Shown here piece after piece: positions 23,686 to 32,662 of a stretch of DNA of 41,085 nucleotides. How positions within the stretch are numbered: position 1 is the first letter of the stretch; the number at the start of each line of letters is the position of its first letter. The stretch covers positions 1 through 41,085 of the forward strand of contig HF986749.1 of the NCBI GenBank assembly GCA_000433175.1, written 5' to 3'. The notes beneath the pieces were generated by a model, which searched no databases, was not told the DNA's origin, and was given only the letters and a program-made list of their open reading frames with translations. Position numbers and translations under genes: made by a program. The stretch comes from Prevotella sp. CAG:1058. Its GTDB lineage: Bacteria > Bacteroidota > Bacteroidia > Bacteroidales > Bacteroidaceae.

Positions 23686-25659
23686 ATGAAAGAATTCTTA
23701 CAAGTATTGCGCCGCTTCGTGCCGCCCTACAAGAAATACCTGGCACTGACGGTGGTATTCAACATCCTTTCCGCGATATTGAACATATTTTCTTTCATGG
23801 CCATCATCCCCATACTGCAGATTCTCTTCAAGACCCAGGACGCCAACGTGCCCGAGAAACTGATGCAGTGGGGCAGCGGCGACATGAAGGAAGTGCTGAT
23901 GAACAACATCGACTACTACATCTACCAGATGATAGGCAGCATGGGGGCAACGACCACCCTACTCGTAATAGGCCTCTTCCTGGCGTTCATGACATTCCTC
24001 AAGACGGGCGCTTACTTCCTATCGTCGGCAACGATAATACCCATCCGCACGGGCGTGGTGCGCGACATACGCAACCAGCTCTACTGCAAGATAACGTCGC
24101 TGCCGCTGGGCTTCTTCTCCGAGGAGCGCAAGGGCGACATCATAGCGCGCATGAGCGGCGACGTGCAGGAGGTTGAAAGCTCGATAATGTCGAGCCTCGA
24201 CATGCTCTTCAAGAACCCCGTGCTCATCATATTCTACTTCTCCACGCTGCTCTTCGTCAGCTGGCAGCTCACGCTGTTCACCCTCATCTTCGTGCCGCTG
24301 ATGGGCTGGGTTATGGGCTTCGTGGGGCGCAAGCTCAAGCAGAAGTCAATCAAGGCGCAGGCGCTTTGGAGCGACACGATGAGCCAGGTGGAGGAGACGC
24401 TCGGCGGACTGCGCATCATCAAGGCCTTCTGCGCCGAGGAGAAGATGAACCGCCGCTTCGACAGGATGGGCCGTAAGCTGAAGCAGAAGTCGATAAAGGC
24501 ACAGTCGCTGTGGAGCGACACGATGAGCCAGGTGGAGGAGACGCTTGGCGGACTGCGCATCATAAAGGCCTTCTGCGCCGAGGAGAAGATGAACCGCCGC
24601 TTCGACAGGATTAACTCCGAGTACCGCGAGAACATACGCCGCGTGAACACGCGCCAGCAGATGGCGCACCCGATGAGCGAGTTCCTGGGCACGCTGATGA
24701 TAGTCATCGTGCTGTGGTTCGGCGGCATGCTCGTGCTGGGCGGCAAGAGCCTCAGCGGCCCCACGTTCATCTACTACATGGTGATACTTTACAGCATAAT
24801 CAACCCGCTCAAGGAGTTCTCCAAGGCGGGGTACAACATACCGAAGGGTCTGGCCTCGATGGAGCGCATCGACAAGATACTCAAGGCCGAGAACGACATA
24901 AAGGAGAAGGCCCACCCGGTGCACGTAAGCGAGTTCACCGGCAAAATAGAGTTCCGCGACGTGTCGTTCCGCTACGGCGAGAAGTGGGTGCTGCGCCACA
25001 TCAACCTCACCATCGAGAAGGGCAAGACCGTGGCCATAGTGGGCCAGAGCGGCGGCGGCAAGTCTACGCTGGTAGACCTGATACCGCGCTACTACGACGT
25101 GCAGGAGGGCGAGGTGCTCATCGACGGCGTGAACGTCAAGGACATGGCCATACACGACCTGCGCCAGCTCATAGGCAACGTCAACCAGGAGGCGATACTC
25201 TTCAACGACTCGTTCCGCAACAACATATCGTTCGGCGTCGACAACGCCACGCAGGAACAGATAGAGGCGGCGGCCAGGATAGCCAACGCCCACGAGTTCA
25301 TAACCGAGTCGGAAAACGGCTACGACACCAACATAGGCGACCGTGGAAGCCGCCTGTCGGGCGGACAGCGCCAGCGCGTGAGCATAGCCCGCGCCATACT
25401 AAAGAACCCGCCGATACTGATACTCGACGAGGCCACGTCGGCGCTCGACACCGAGAGCGAGCGGCTCGTGCAGCAGGCTCTCGAACGCCTGATGAAGACG
25501 CGCACCACCGTGGCCATAGCCCACCGCCTGTCGACAATCAAGAACGCAGACGAGATATGCGTGATACACGAGGGGCAGATAGTAGAGCGCGGCACGCACG
25601 AAGAGCTGCTGGCCCAGAACGGATACTACAAGAAGCTTAACGACATGCAAAGCCTGTAA
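23686..25659 (+). CDS. MsbA-like ABC exporter with an internal 48-residue tandem duplication
   Basis: A 657-residue fused permease-ATPase of the lipid-A/multidrug exporter type in the inner membrane. The N-terminal half has about six membrane segments. The ATPase half has Walker A GQSGGGKST (about 453-461), signature LSGGQRQR, Walker B ILILDEATSALD and the H-loop AIAHRLSTI. A segment from GRKLKQKSIKAQ to EEKMNRRFDR occurs twice in tandem (codons 24325-24468 and 24469-24612), differing at the protein level only by A/S and M/I but at many third codon positions in DNA. Without it the length would be 609, the normal size. It opens an envelope gene run with the acyltransferase and GT4 genes, which fits lipid A or glycolipid export; the substrate is inferred. 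Confidence 0.9.
   Translation: MKEFLQVLRRFVPPYKKYLALTVVFNILSAILNIFSFMAIIPILQILFKTQDANVPEKLMQWGSGDMKEVLMNNIDYYIYQMIGSMGATTTLLVIGLFLAFMTFLKTGAYFLSSATIIPIRTGVVRDIRNQLYCKITSLPLGFFSEERKGDIIARMSGDVQEVESSIMSSLDMLFKNPVLIIFYFSTLLFVSWQLTLFTLIFVPLMGWVMGFVGRKLKQKSIKAQALWSDTMSQVEETLGGLRIIKAFCAEEKMNRRFDRMGRKLKQKSIKAQSLWSDTMSQVEETLGGLRIIKAFCAEEKMNRRFDRINSEYRENIRRVNTRQQMAHPMSEFLGTLMIVIVLWFGGMLVLGGKSLSGPTFIYYMVILYSIINPLKEFSKAGYNIPKGLASMERIDKILKAENDIKEKAHPVHVSEFTGKIEFRDVSFRYGEKWVLRHINLTIEKGKTVAIVGQSGGGKSTLVDLIPRYYDVQEGEVLIDGVNVKDMAIHDLRQLIGNVNQEAILFNDSFRNNISFGVDNATQEQIEAAARIANAHEFITESENGYDTNIGDRGSRLSGGQRQRVSIARAILKNPPILILDEATSALDTESERLVQQALERLMKTRTTVAIAHRLSTIKNADEICVIHEGQIVERGTHEELLAQNGYYKKLNDMQSL
24325..24612 (+). 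repeat. In-frame 144-bp tandem duplication in the ABC exporter
   Basis: Copies at 24325-24468 and 24469-24612, exactly 144 bp each. Differences are concentrated in the first third and nearly all silent; the remainder is close to identical. Confidence 0.9.
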
Positions 25660-25748
25660 GTGAAAGGCCGTGACAGGCAGCCGCCACCGCTGCGGCAGGC
25701 GCAACACGCCCACCGCGACATGCACTACCGACTACTTGAAATAAGACC

Positions 25749-26687
25749 ATGACAAAACTACTCCAAGGACTGGCTTACGCGACACTCTACCTCATGTCGC
25801 TATTACCGTTCAGGGTGCTCTACGCCCTGGCCGACATGTCCTACCTCATAGTCTACCACGCCCTGCGCTACCGCCGCGACTTGGTCAGGCGCAACCTTGC
25901 CACGTCGTTCCCCGGCAAGGACGCCGGCGAGCTGGCCGCCATAGAGCGCGGGTTCTACCACTGGTTGTGCGACTACTACGCCGAGACGCTCAAGCTGATG
26001 ACCATATCGCGCCACGAGCTAATGCGCCACGTGGAGTTCCGCGGCACCGAAGCCATAGAAGACAGCTTCGACAAGGGCCGCCCCTGCGCCGCCATACTGG
26101 GCCACTACTGCAACTGGGAGCTGCTCTCGGCAATAGGCCTGACACTGAAGCGGCACAACGAGACCGTGGTGGGACTGATATACACGCCCAAGTCGTGCAA
26201 GCTGTCAGACCGCCTGTTCATCAAGATAAGGCAGAACATGGGCGGGGTATGCGTGCCCAAGCAGGACGTGCTGCGCTACCTCGTATCGTTCAAGGAGCAG
26301 GGACTGATGAACATCTTCGGCTACATAGCCGACCAGAAGCCCAAGAACCAGGCAATACACCTGCGGCTGAACTTCCTCGGACACGACACGGCCGTGTTCA
26401 CCGGCGCCGAGCGCATAATGAGGAACATGGGCGACACCGTGTTCTACGTTGACATGGAACGCCCCGAACGCGGCAGGTACGTCTACACATTCAAGCCCAT
26501 CACGTCAGAACCTGAATCGCTGCCTGAACACGAAATAACCAAAAGGTTCTTCGCCATGCTCGAACAGACCATAAGGCGCGACCCGCGCTTCTACCTGTGG
26601 AGCCACGACAGATGGGCCTGCGACGGTGACGCCGCAGCCGGCACATGCCGCAACAGGGCTTGCCGCAACGACTGGAAACACACTTGA
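25749..26687 (+). CDS. Lysophospholipid / lipid A acyltransferase (LpxL-HtrB family)
   Basis: A 312-residue inner-membrane acyltransferase of the LpxL/LpxM family, which adds a secondary acyl chain to lipid A. The catalytic H-x4-E motif is GHYCNWE with H119 and E124. The N-terminus has one membrane anchor (LLQGLAYATLYLMSLLPFRV) and RRNLATSFPGK, also typical. A later motif, GYIADQKPKNQAIHLRLNFLG, and the C-terminal FYLWSHDRWACDGD match the family, though the final ~20 residues (Cys and Arg rich) look like a non-conserved tail. It lies 89 bp after the ABC exporter and 24 bp before the GT4 gene, suggesting one envelope-biogenesis operon. The acyl donor and acceptor are inferred. Confidence 0.9.
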   Translation: MTKLLQGLAYATLYLMSLLPFRVLYALADMSYLIVYHALRYRRDLVRRNLATSFPGKDAGELAAIERGFYHWLCDYYAETLKLMTISRHELMRHVEFRGTEAIEDSFDKGRPCAAILGHYCNWELLSAIGLTLKRHNETVVGLIYTPKSCKLSDRLFIKIRQNMGGVCVPKQDVLRYLVSFKEQGLMNIFGYIADQKPKNQAIHLRLNFLGHDTAVFTGAERIMRNMGDTVFYVDMERPERGRYVYTFKPITSEPESLPEHEITKRFFAMLEQTIRRDPRFYLWSHDRWACDGDAAAGTCRNRACRNDWKHT

Positions 26688-26711
26688 AAAAAACAAACAG
26701 ACATAAAAGAA

Positions 26712-27851
26712 ATGACAATAGGATACGACGCCAAAAGCATCGTCGGCGATGTTGCCGGCATAGGCAACTACGCCAGGACGCTGGTCAACGACATCGAAAA
26801 GATAGTCCAGCCCGGCACCATTCTCAACCTCTACGCACCCGACCGCGGCAACAGCGCACTAAGGCGCCAGGTTACCGAGAACCAGCACATGCGCTACGTC
26901 TACATGAACGGCTACAACGACGCCATTGCGCGCGCCATGTGGCACATGCACGGCATGGTGAAGGACCTCGTACGCGACGGCGTCAAGATATACCACGGAC
27001 TGTCGGGCGAACTGCCGGCGGGCATAAGGGAGGCCGGCATAAGGACCGTCGTGACAATACACGACCTCGTATTCATGCGTTATCCCGAATACTACAACTG
27101 GCTGGAGCGCAAGTTCATGGCATGGAAGTTCCACAAGACGTGCCAGGAGGCCGACCGGATAATAGCAACCAGCGAGTGCACCAAGCGCGACGTGATGCTA
27201 TACGGCGACGTGCCTGCCGACAAGATAGACGTGATATACCAGAGCTGCGGCTCGTTCTACAAACTGCCCGAGAGCGAGAAGAAGATGCACGAGGTGCATA
27301 CAAAGTACATGCTGCCCGAACGATACGTGGTAAGCGTGGGCACTGTTGACGAGCGCAAGAACGTGCTGCTGCCCATAAAGGCACTGAGGCTGCTGCCCGA
27401 CGACCTTAGCCTGGTAGTAGTGGGCAAGTCGACCCCGTATGCCGAAAGGCTGAAGAAATACGTGGCTGCCAACGGACTTAAAGACCGCGTGATGTTCCTG
27501 CACAACGTGCCAACCGACGACCTGCCGTCGATATACCAGATGGCGGAGTCGTGCGTCTACCCCTCGCGCTACGAGGGCTTCGGCCTGCCCGTCATCGAGG
27601 CCATACAGAGCGGGCTGCCGGTGGTGGCGTGCACGGGCAGCTGCCTCGAGGAGGCTGGCGGCAACGCCACGCTGTACGTGGCGCCCGACGACGCCTACGC
27701 CATGGCGCACGCCATTAAGCTGACGCTCAAAGGGGCGCCTGGGCGCGACGAACGCATAACTGAAGGTTTGCAGTATATATCACGCTTCGAGAACAACAAT
27801 GTGGCGCAGCGCGTCCTCGAAGTCTACAACGGACTGGCCGGCAACCTGTAA
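26712..27851 (+). CDS. Glycosyltransferase family 4
   Basis: A 379-residue GT-B-fold glycosyltransferase of the GT4 family, retaining, using a nucleotide-sugar donor. The N-terminal acceptor domain begins MTIGYDAKSIVGDVAGIGNY, where the G-x-G-NYAR loop is typical of mannosyltransferase-like members. The C-terminal donor domain starts near YVVSVGTVDERKNVLLPIKA (about 202-221). The E-x7-E motif, YEGFGLPVIEAIQSGLPVV, lies near 289-307. There is no membrane helix, so the enzyme acts at the cytoplasmic face. It follows the LpxL-like gene after 24 bp, and its role is probably in LPS or a surface glycan; the sugar is unknown. Confidence 0.9.
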   Translation: MTIGYDAKSIVGDVAGIGNYARTLVNDIEKIVQPGTILNLYAPDRGNSALRRQVTENQHMRYVYMNGYNDAIARAMWHMHGMVKDLVRDGVKIYHGLSGELPAGIREAGIRTVVTIHDLVFMRYPEYYNWLERKFMAWKFHKTCQEADRIIATSECTKRDVMLYGDVPADKIDVIYQSCGSFYKLPESEKKMHEVHTKYMLPERYVVSVGTVDERKNVLLPIKALRLLPDDLSLVVVGKSTPYAERLKKYVAANGLKDRVMFLHNVPTDDLPSIYQMAESCVYPSRYEGFGLPVIEAIQSGLPVVACTGSCLEEAGGNATLYVAPDDAYAMAHAIKLTLKGAPGRDERITEGLQYISRFENNNVAQRVLEVYNGLAGNL

Positions 27852-27868
27852 CAAGAAAGCTGCGCACT

Positions 27869-27887
27869 GCCGCCAAAGGCGGCTTTT
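27869..27887. terminator. Terminator between convergent GT4 and flippase genes
   Basis: GCCGCC-AAA-GGCGGC (27869-27883) followed by TTTT on the plus strand, 18 nt after the GT4 stop. It touches the end of the convergent flippase gene. Confidence 0.75.
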
Positions 27888-29425
27888 CACTTCCCGGCCC
27901 TTGACAATATCCTCTCCTTTATCTTATTCCACAACGTGGTCTTCCTGTAAATGACGTATGCCGAGACGGCGGTGCTCACCGCCGTGGCAGCCACGCCGAT
28001 GGCCACGCGCATCCACGCCTCGCCGGCAAACGTGGCAAAATAAGCCACGAGGCCCAACGGCACGTGGACGGCGGCGCATGCAACCACCTGGCGCGACAGG
28101 CGGTAACCGTAGCGCATGGCGGCGTATATTACAATGACGACAAGGTCGGCCACGTTTGACAGCAGCACGGCCACACCCGCGCCTACAAGCCCCCAGGCGT
28201 TGAAACAGACTATCATAAGCACCACGAAGACCACGGCCGACGCACCCTCGATTACCATGTAAGCCCTTGAATGGCCCTTGGCAAGCGTTATGTAGGCCAC
28301 GGGCAGCATCGCCGCACGTGCGTACATCGACAGCACGGCCACCTGCGCCATGGGCACCACGGCCACGAACCTGCCGCTGTAAAGCAGCGGTATCAGTATC
28401 GGGAGCACGGTTATGAGCAGCGTCAGCATGGGCGATATCATGAGTATCGACACCTCAATCTGGCGGTTGGCGGCAAGGTTGACGGCCGCCGTGTCGTGGT
28501 TGACGGCCGACAGGCGCGGGAAATAGTCGGTCTCCATGGCCGAAAACACCATGCCGGCGTAGGTAACGGCCATTACGTAGCCCGCGTTGTACAGTCCCAC
28601 GGTGTTAAGGTCGGCATAGTTGTTGAGGAACGACCTTATTATCATCTCGGCGCCGCTGCCGAACACGCCCGACACTATGAAAGCCACGCCAAGCCGCACC
28701 ATGCCGCTGCCGTCGACAAGCAAACGCCGCAGCCACGCCGCCACGCCACGCACGCCCAGCCTGCGTACCACGCACGCCAGGCCGCCAACGGGAAACAGCC
28801 TGAACGAATACCTTACGGTGAACAGCATGTTGACGGCGGTAGTGACGAAGATGACAAGCACTATGCCGTCATACCTCAACAGCCAGTAAAGGGGAACGGA
28901 AAGAACGAGCGACAGGACGACTATGCACACCTGGGCCACGGCCAGCTCGCGCAGGCGGCGCGCACCCTTGAGTATGGCCGTCTCGCCTCCTGTTACGGCA
29001 AGCATGGCCACCACCGGCGCCAGCGCCATTATCTCAAGCATGTGGCTGCCGCCGTCGAGCACGTAGCGGCCGACGGCCGGGGCCGAAGCCACACACACGG
29101 CCATGCCCAGCAGGGCGGCCACGGCGCACCACGCCCTCACCGTGTTGACGAAAGTCCTTATGCGCACGCTGTCGCCGCTGTCAAATATCTCGGACAGATG
29201 CCTCACAGCACTGAACGAGATGCCGAAGCTCGTAGCCTGCGACACGAAGTTGACTACGGAATTGAACAAGGCGGCCAGTCCCATGCCGGCAGGGCCGAGC
29301 AACAGGGCAACGAGCTTGTTGCGCACAAGGCTTATAAGTATGTTAAGCCCCTGCACGCCGCCGAAGATGCCAGTGTATTTCAACACGTGGCCGTAACTGT
29401 TTTCATTCTGTTCCGTGTCGTTCAT
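27887..29425 (-). CDS. O-antigen / polysaccharide flippase (Wzx-like, MOP superfamily)
   Basis: A 512-residue polytopic membrane protein of the polysaccharide-export branch of the MOP superfamily, which moves lipid-linked glycans across the inner membrane. About 12-14 hydrophobic segments span the whole length. The first segment after a polar N-terminus (YTGIFGGVQGLNILISLVRN KLVALLLGPAGMG) carries the LGPAGMG stretch typical of O-antigen translocases. The start MNDTEQNENSYGHVLKY was chosen over an ATG 72 bases upstream because the extension is AT-rich and unlike the family. It is convergent with the GT4 gene and divergent from the histidine kinase. A role with the nearby glycosyltransferase is likely but not proved. 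Confidence 0.88.
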   Translation of the reverse strand: MNDTEQNENSYGHVLKYTGIFGGVQGLNILISLVRNKLVALLLGPAGMGLAALFNSVVNFVSQATSFGISFSAVRHLSEIFDSGDSVRIRTFVNTVRAWCAVAALLGMAVCVASAPAVGRYVLDGGSHMLEIMALAPVVAMLAVTGGETAILKGARRLRELAVAQVCIVVLSLVLSVPLYWLLRYDGIVLVIFVTTAVNMLFTVRYSFRLFPVGGLACVVRRLGVRGVAAWLRRLLVDGSGMVRLGVAFIVSGVFGSGAEMIIRSFLNNYADLNTVGLYNAGYVMAVTYAGMVFSAMETDYFPRLSAVNHDTAAVNLAANRQIEVSILMISPMLTLLITVLPILIPLLYSGRFVAVVPMAQVAVLSMYARAAMLPVAYITLAKGHSRAYMVIEGASAVVFVVLMIVCFNAWGLVGAGVAVLLSNVADLVVIVIYAAMRYGYRLSRQVVACAAVHVPLGLVAYFATFAGEAWMRVAIGVAATAVSTAVSAYVIYRKTTLWNKIKERILSRAGK

Positions 29426-29519
29426 CCAACATATTAACGCACAATATCCGTTTTTATTATTTTTTATGACACGAGTTGTTATCCTATGCCATATCAAGCC
29501 CGATTACGGGCCTTGTCTG

Positions 29520-29629
29520 AAGCTGATTTTCAAAAGGCATCCTTTCATGTCGCAAAAGGCCACCTTCAGGCGCGCAAGACACGGTCTTTTACACTCTGGG
29601 ACACGGCCTTTTGCAAATGCCTGTACACC
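29520..29629. repeat. 22-bp tandem repeat family, site 5 (five units)
   Basis: Units begin at 29520, 29542, 29564, 29586 and 29608. The unit at 29542 has CTTTCATGTCGCAAAAGGCC and the one at 29608 begins CTTTTGCAAATGCC. It lies between the divergent flippase and histidine kinase genes; the rest of that 336-bp gap holds only the kinase promoter. Confidence 0.8.
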
Positions 29630-29725
29630 AACACGTCAGACTACCGACGCACAACCATGCCAAGGACCACCTGCAACGTATTCCAAATAATCGTATAATT
29701 ATGCAATTATATAATATTTTTTATT

Positions 29726-29733
29726 TATATTTG
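29726..29733 (+). promoter_or_regulatory. -7 element of the histidine kinase gene
   Basis: TATATTTG, 28 nt before the ATG at 29762. No clear TTTG box is seen upstream, though the region is very AT-rich. Confidence 0.5.
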
Positions 29734-29761
29734 CAAAAGTGAGACCTTAATACCTGCTAAT

Positions 29762-31540
29762 ATGACAATCAGAAAGATTTTAGCCACAATTGCCTTGATA
29801 TTGTCGCCAGCGGCGGCATATTGCGAAGGCAATACGGACGCACTGAGGCAGCGCGCCGACGAGCTGCACGCCGCCGGCAAGAACGACTCGGCCGTAATCA
29901 TCGCCGGCCAGGCCATGGAGGCTGCCAGGCGCAGCCGCGACACGGTGGCCATGATAGGCGTCAACTCGTCGATGGGCGTCTACCTGCGCACCATGGGCAA
30001 GATAGACGAGGCAATGAAACACTATGACGAGGCAATGAAGATGTGTACCACGGAGAGCTTCAAGCGCAACGCCGACGAGGACGCGCGGCAGGAGGCGGCC
30101 GCCCTCTACCTTAACATGGCGACGCTGCACATCGACATGCAGCACAAGGAGCAGGCGGCATACTACGCGCGACTGACAGCCGAGTGGGCAAGGCGGTGCA
30201 CTGACAAGGCGTTCAAGGCGCAGGTGCTGACGCAGGACGGACTGATATTCCTGATGTGCGGCGACAACAAGGGTGCCGCCGCGCTGCTTGCCGAAGGCTA
30301 CCAGTACTCGCTCGAACTGGAGCAGCACGCCCCGGCGCTCAACGCCGCGGCATACATGGTGGCCGTGGCCGACCGCATGGGCGACGCCAATGCCGAGGCT
30401 CTGTGGCGCAAGCGCAGCACGGAACTGGCCGCCAAGACCGACGACACGATGGTGCTCGTGGCCTACTACCAGATACTGTGCAGCATCGAGGTGAACCACA
30501 AGCGGTGGCATAACGCCCTTAAGCTGTTCGACAAGATACTATCCACCAAAGGTGTAGAGTCGATGCCCTTCATAGTCTACGACTGCTACAACAACATGCA
30601 CGAGGCGTGGGCAGCGCTGGGAGAGTGGCGCAAGGCATACGAGACGCAGGGCAAGGCCGTAGCGCTGAAGGACAGCCTGTTCGAGGCCGACAAGGCCGAG
30701 AGCCTGCGGCAGCTCGACGCAAAGTACAAGGCAGCCGAGAAGGAACTCGAGCTGGCGCGCAGCGAGTCCGAACTGGCACGCACGCGCATGTACCTTGCCG
30801 TGACGGCCCTCGTCGTGCTGGCCTGCGCGGTGCTAATATACACCTACGTGCAGAGGCAGCGGCGCAAGGCACGCGAACGCGAGGCGGAGTTCGCCCGGCT
30901 CAAGGCCGACACCGACCGCCGCCTGACACGCCGCTACATAGACGGCCTCGAGAGCGAGCGCTCGCGCCTGGCCAAGGAGCTGCACGACGGCGTGTGCAAC
31001 GACCTCTACACCGTAGAGCTTTACCTAGGCGGCACGGACAACGGCGCGCATGACGACGGCGCAGGCCGCGCCGAGAAGCTGAAGGGCATGATAAACGAGT
31101 GCCGCGAGCAGGCAAGGCGCATATCGCACGAACTGATGCCGCCAGAGTTCAACTACGCCGACATAAGGCTCGTGCTCGAAGACTACCTGATGCGCACGGC
31201 CGAAGCATCGGGCATAGACATCAGCTTCGACGCAACGCCCGACGGCGCCGACTGGTCACGACTGGCCGACACGACCGCCCTCGAGCTGTACCGCATAACG
31301 CAGGAGGCCGTCAACAACGCCGTGAAACACTCAGGCGCAACGGCGATAGAAGTGACGCTCGACGACAGCGACGGCACGCTAACGCTTGCCATAACCGACA
31401 ACGGCACCTACGCCGGCGCACAGGGCGCAGGCATAGGCAGGCGCACCATGAAGCAAAGGGCGGAGGCCGCAGGCGGCAGACTGACCACCGAAACAACCGC
31501 AGGCAAGACCACCGTAAGGCTGACCGTAAACCACGGATAA
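29762..31540 (+). CDS. TPR-containing sensor histidine kinase (NarL-partner type)
   Basis: A 592-residue membrane kinase. After a signal sequence (MTIRKILATIALILSPAAAY) come about 300 residues of TPR-like helical hairpins, which would lie in the periplasm (for example GVYLRTMGKIDEAMKHYDEA). A single membrane helix follows near 343-362 (MYLAVTALVVLACAVLIYTY). The cytoplasmic part has a HisKA_3 dimerisation domain with the phospho-acceptor H408 in LAKELHDGVCNDLY, and a HATPase domain with the N-box ITQEAVNNAVKHSG and G-box DNGTYAGAQGAGIGRRTMKQ. Kinases of this type pair with LuxR-type regulators, and one follows directly. The signal sensed is unknown. Confidence 0.92.
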   Translation: MTIRKILATIALILSPAAAYCEGNTDALRQRADELHAAGKNDSAVIIAGQAMEAARRSRDTVAMIGVNSSMGVYLRTMGKIDEAMKHYDEAMKMCTTESFKRNADEDARQEAAALYLNMATLHIDMQHKEQAAYYARLTAEWARRCTDKAFKAQVLTQDGLIFLMCGDNKGAAALLAEGYQYSLELEQHAPALNAAAYMVAVADRMGDANAEALWRKRSTELAAKTDDTMVLVAYYQILCSIEVNHKRWHNALKLFDKILSTKGVESMPFIVYDCYNNMHEAWAALGEWRKAYETQGKAVALKDSLFEADKAESLRQLDAKYKAAEKELELARSESELARTRMYLAVTALVVLACAVLIYTYVQRQRRKAREREAEFARLKADTDRRLTRRYIDGLESERSRLAKELHDGVCNDLYTVELYLGGTDNGAHDDGAGRAEKLKGMINECREQARRISHELMPPEFNYADIRLVLEDYLMRTAEASGIDISFDATPDGADWSRLADTTALELYRITQEAVNNAVKHSGATAIEVTLDDSDGTLTLAITDNGTYAGAQGAGIGRRTMKQRAEAAGGRLTTETTAGKTTVRLTVNHG

Positions 31541-31563
31541 GCCCGCCCTCAACACCGCAAACA

Positions 31564-31596
31564 GGAAAAGGGGAGCCGCAGGCTACCCCCTTTTCC
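31564..31596. terminator. Hairpin between the kinase and regulator genes
   Basis: A long stem: GGAAAAGGGG (31564-31573) with CCCCTTTTCC (31587-31596), continued inward by AGCC/GGCT. No T-run follows, but placement just after the kinase stop and before a separate promoter suggests termination or attenuation. Confidence 0.6.
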
Positions 31597-31648
31597 ACGC
31601 CAAAACAAACATAAATTAACAAAACCACGGATTTCCGTTATTGCAAAT

Positions 31649-32335
31649 ATGAACGTATGGTATAATTTTGCCCCTGTGAACGAGTCACAAAAATATTTGC
31701 TGCAAAGCCTTTCAGTAGCAATAGTTGACGACCATGCGCTCATACTTGAAGGTTTCAAGAGCCTCATGCATGGTTGCGGAGTCGACAACGTGGAAATATT
31801 CATCCGCGCTGCCGACCTTGTTAATATGTTACCACACAGGAAATTCGACGTCTACATAATCGACATCGGCATGCCCGACATAGACGGCTTCGAGCTTATC
31901 GACAAGATAAGGGAAGCCCACCCCGGCGCGCGCATAATCGTAAACACCATACACGAAGAGATATGGCTGCTCAGGCGCATGCTCGACAAGGACGTCAACG
32001 CCATAATGTTCAAGTCGACCGACTTCACCCAGATGGTCGACGCCATAACGGCCGTGGCCAACGGCGAGCAGTACCTCTGCCCCGGACTTAAGAAGAAGTT
32101 CTCCACGTACCACCACCGCATAGAGCACCCGTCGGAGCGCGAGATAGACATACTGAAGGCGCTGGCGCGCGGATACACATCGAAAGAGATTGCCAACATG
32201 CTTTACATATCCGAGAACACGGTTGAGACACACCGCAAGCGCCTCTTCGCCAAGCTCGGCGCGCGCAACATAGCCGACCTGATGGTCAAGGCCGTTGCCC
32301 GGGGATACATCAACGCGTCCGACTTCAACCAGTGA
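31649..32335 (+). CDS. LuxR/NarL-family response regulator
   Basis: A 228-residue two-component regulator (as read from the ATG). The receiver domain has the acidic pair in VAIVDDHALIL (D27, D28), the phospho-acceptor D72 in VYIIDIGMPDIDG and the conserved Lys in NAIMFKSTD. A linker follows, then a LuxR-type helix-turn-helix near 160-225 (SEREIDILKALARGYTSKEI ... SENTVETHRKRLFAKLG). It is the likely partner of the kinase upstream. The start is uncertain: a TAATTTTG promoter box (31663-31670) overlaps the first codons, with a TATTG about 19 nt before it. Transcription from it would begin near 31677, so the GTG at 31676 (MNESQKYLL) may be a nearly leaderless start. Confidence 0.92.
   Translation: MNVWYNFAPVNESQKYLLQSLSVAIVDDHALILEGFKSLMHGCGVDNVEIFIRAADLVNMLPHRKFDVYIIDIGMPDIDGFELIDKIREAHPGARIIVNTIHEEIWLLRRMLDKDVNAIMFKSTDFTQMVDAITAVANGEQYLCPGLKKKFSTYHHRIEHPSEREIDILKALARGYTSKEIANMLYISENTVETHRKRLFAKLGARNIADLMVKAVARGYINASDFNQ
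31663..31670 (+). promoter_or_regulatory. -7 element overlapping the response regulator start
   Basis: TAATTTTG lies inside the ATG-initiated frame. With an imperfect -33 (TTATTG at 31638-31643) it would start transcription at about the GTG at 31676. Confidence 0.4.
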
Positions 32336-32488
32336 CATGCCACAGCCACCTCTACCCGGCGTAGCCGGGCCGACACAAAAACAATAACATAAACCACCCG
32401 CCTTACTTACACACGACAATCCGCACGCGGCCGCCGCGTACGGACCGTAAGCCGTGCGCACGCCCCGGCTTACAAACCGGAACGCCGC

Positions 32489-32554
32489 CTCTTGCCGCGC
32501 CGAATGCGGCATAACGCACGGCAAGAGGACGCCTCCGGCAGGCAAGGACACGGC
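32489..32554. repeat. 22-bp tandem repeat family, site 6
   Basis: Units begin at 32489 (CTCTTGCCGCGCCGAATGCG...), 32511 (ATAACGCACGGCAAGAGGAC...) and 32533. They are more GC-rich than other sites but in the same 22-bp register. The rest of the gap 32336-32679 is GC-rich without a gene I can support. Confidence 0.6.
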
Positions 32555-32662
32555 ACACCAAACGACGCGCAGCCAGCACCGGCGCCGCACGCGGCGCACG
32601 CCAAGTACACCGCCGGCACGATAAAAAACACGTGGCGCGCCGTTTTTCAGATAAATTATTCT

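Noticed and set aside
28271..29437. Long plus-strand frame opposite the flippase
   Set aside because: Antisense shadow with a His/Gly/Arg-rich product; the minus strand encodes a clear multi-pass flippase.
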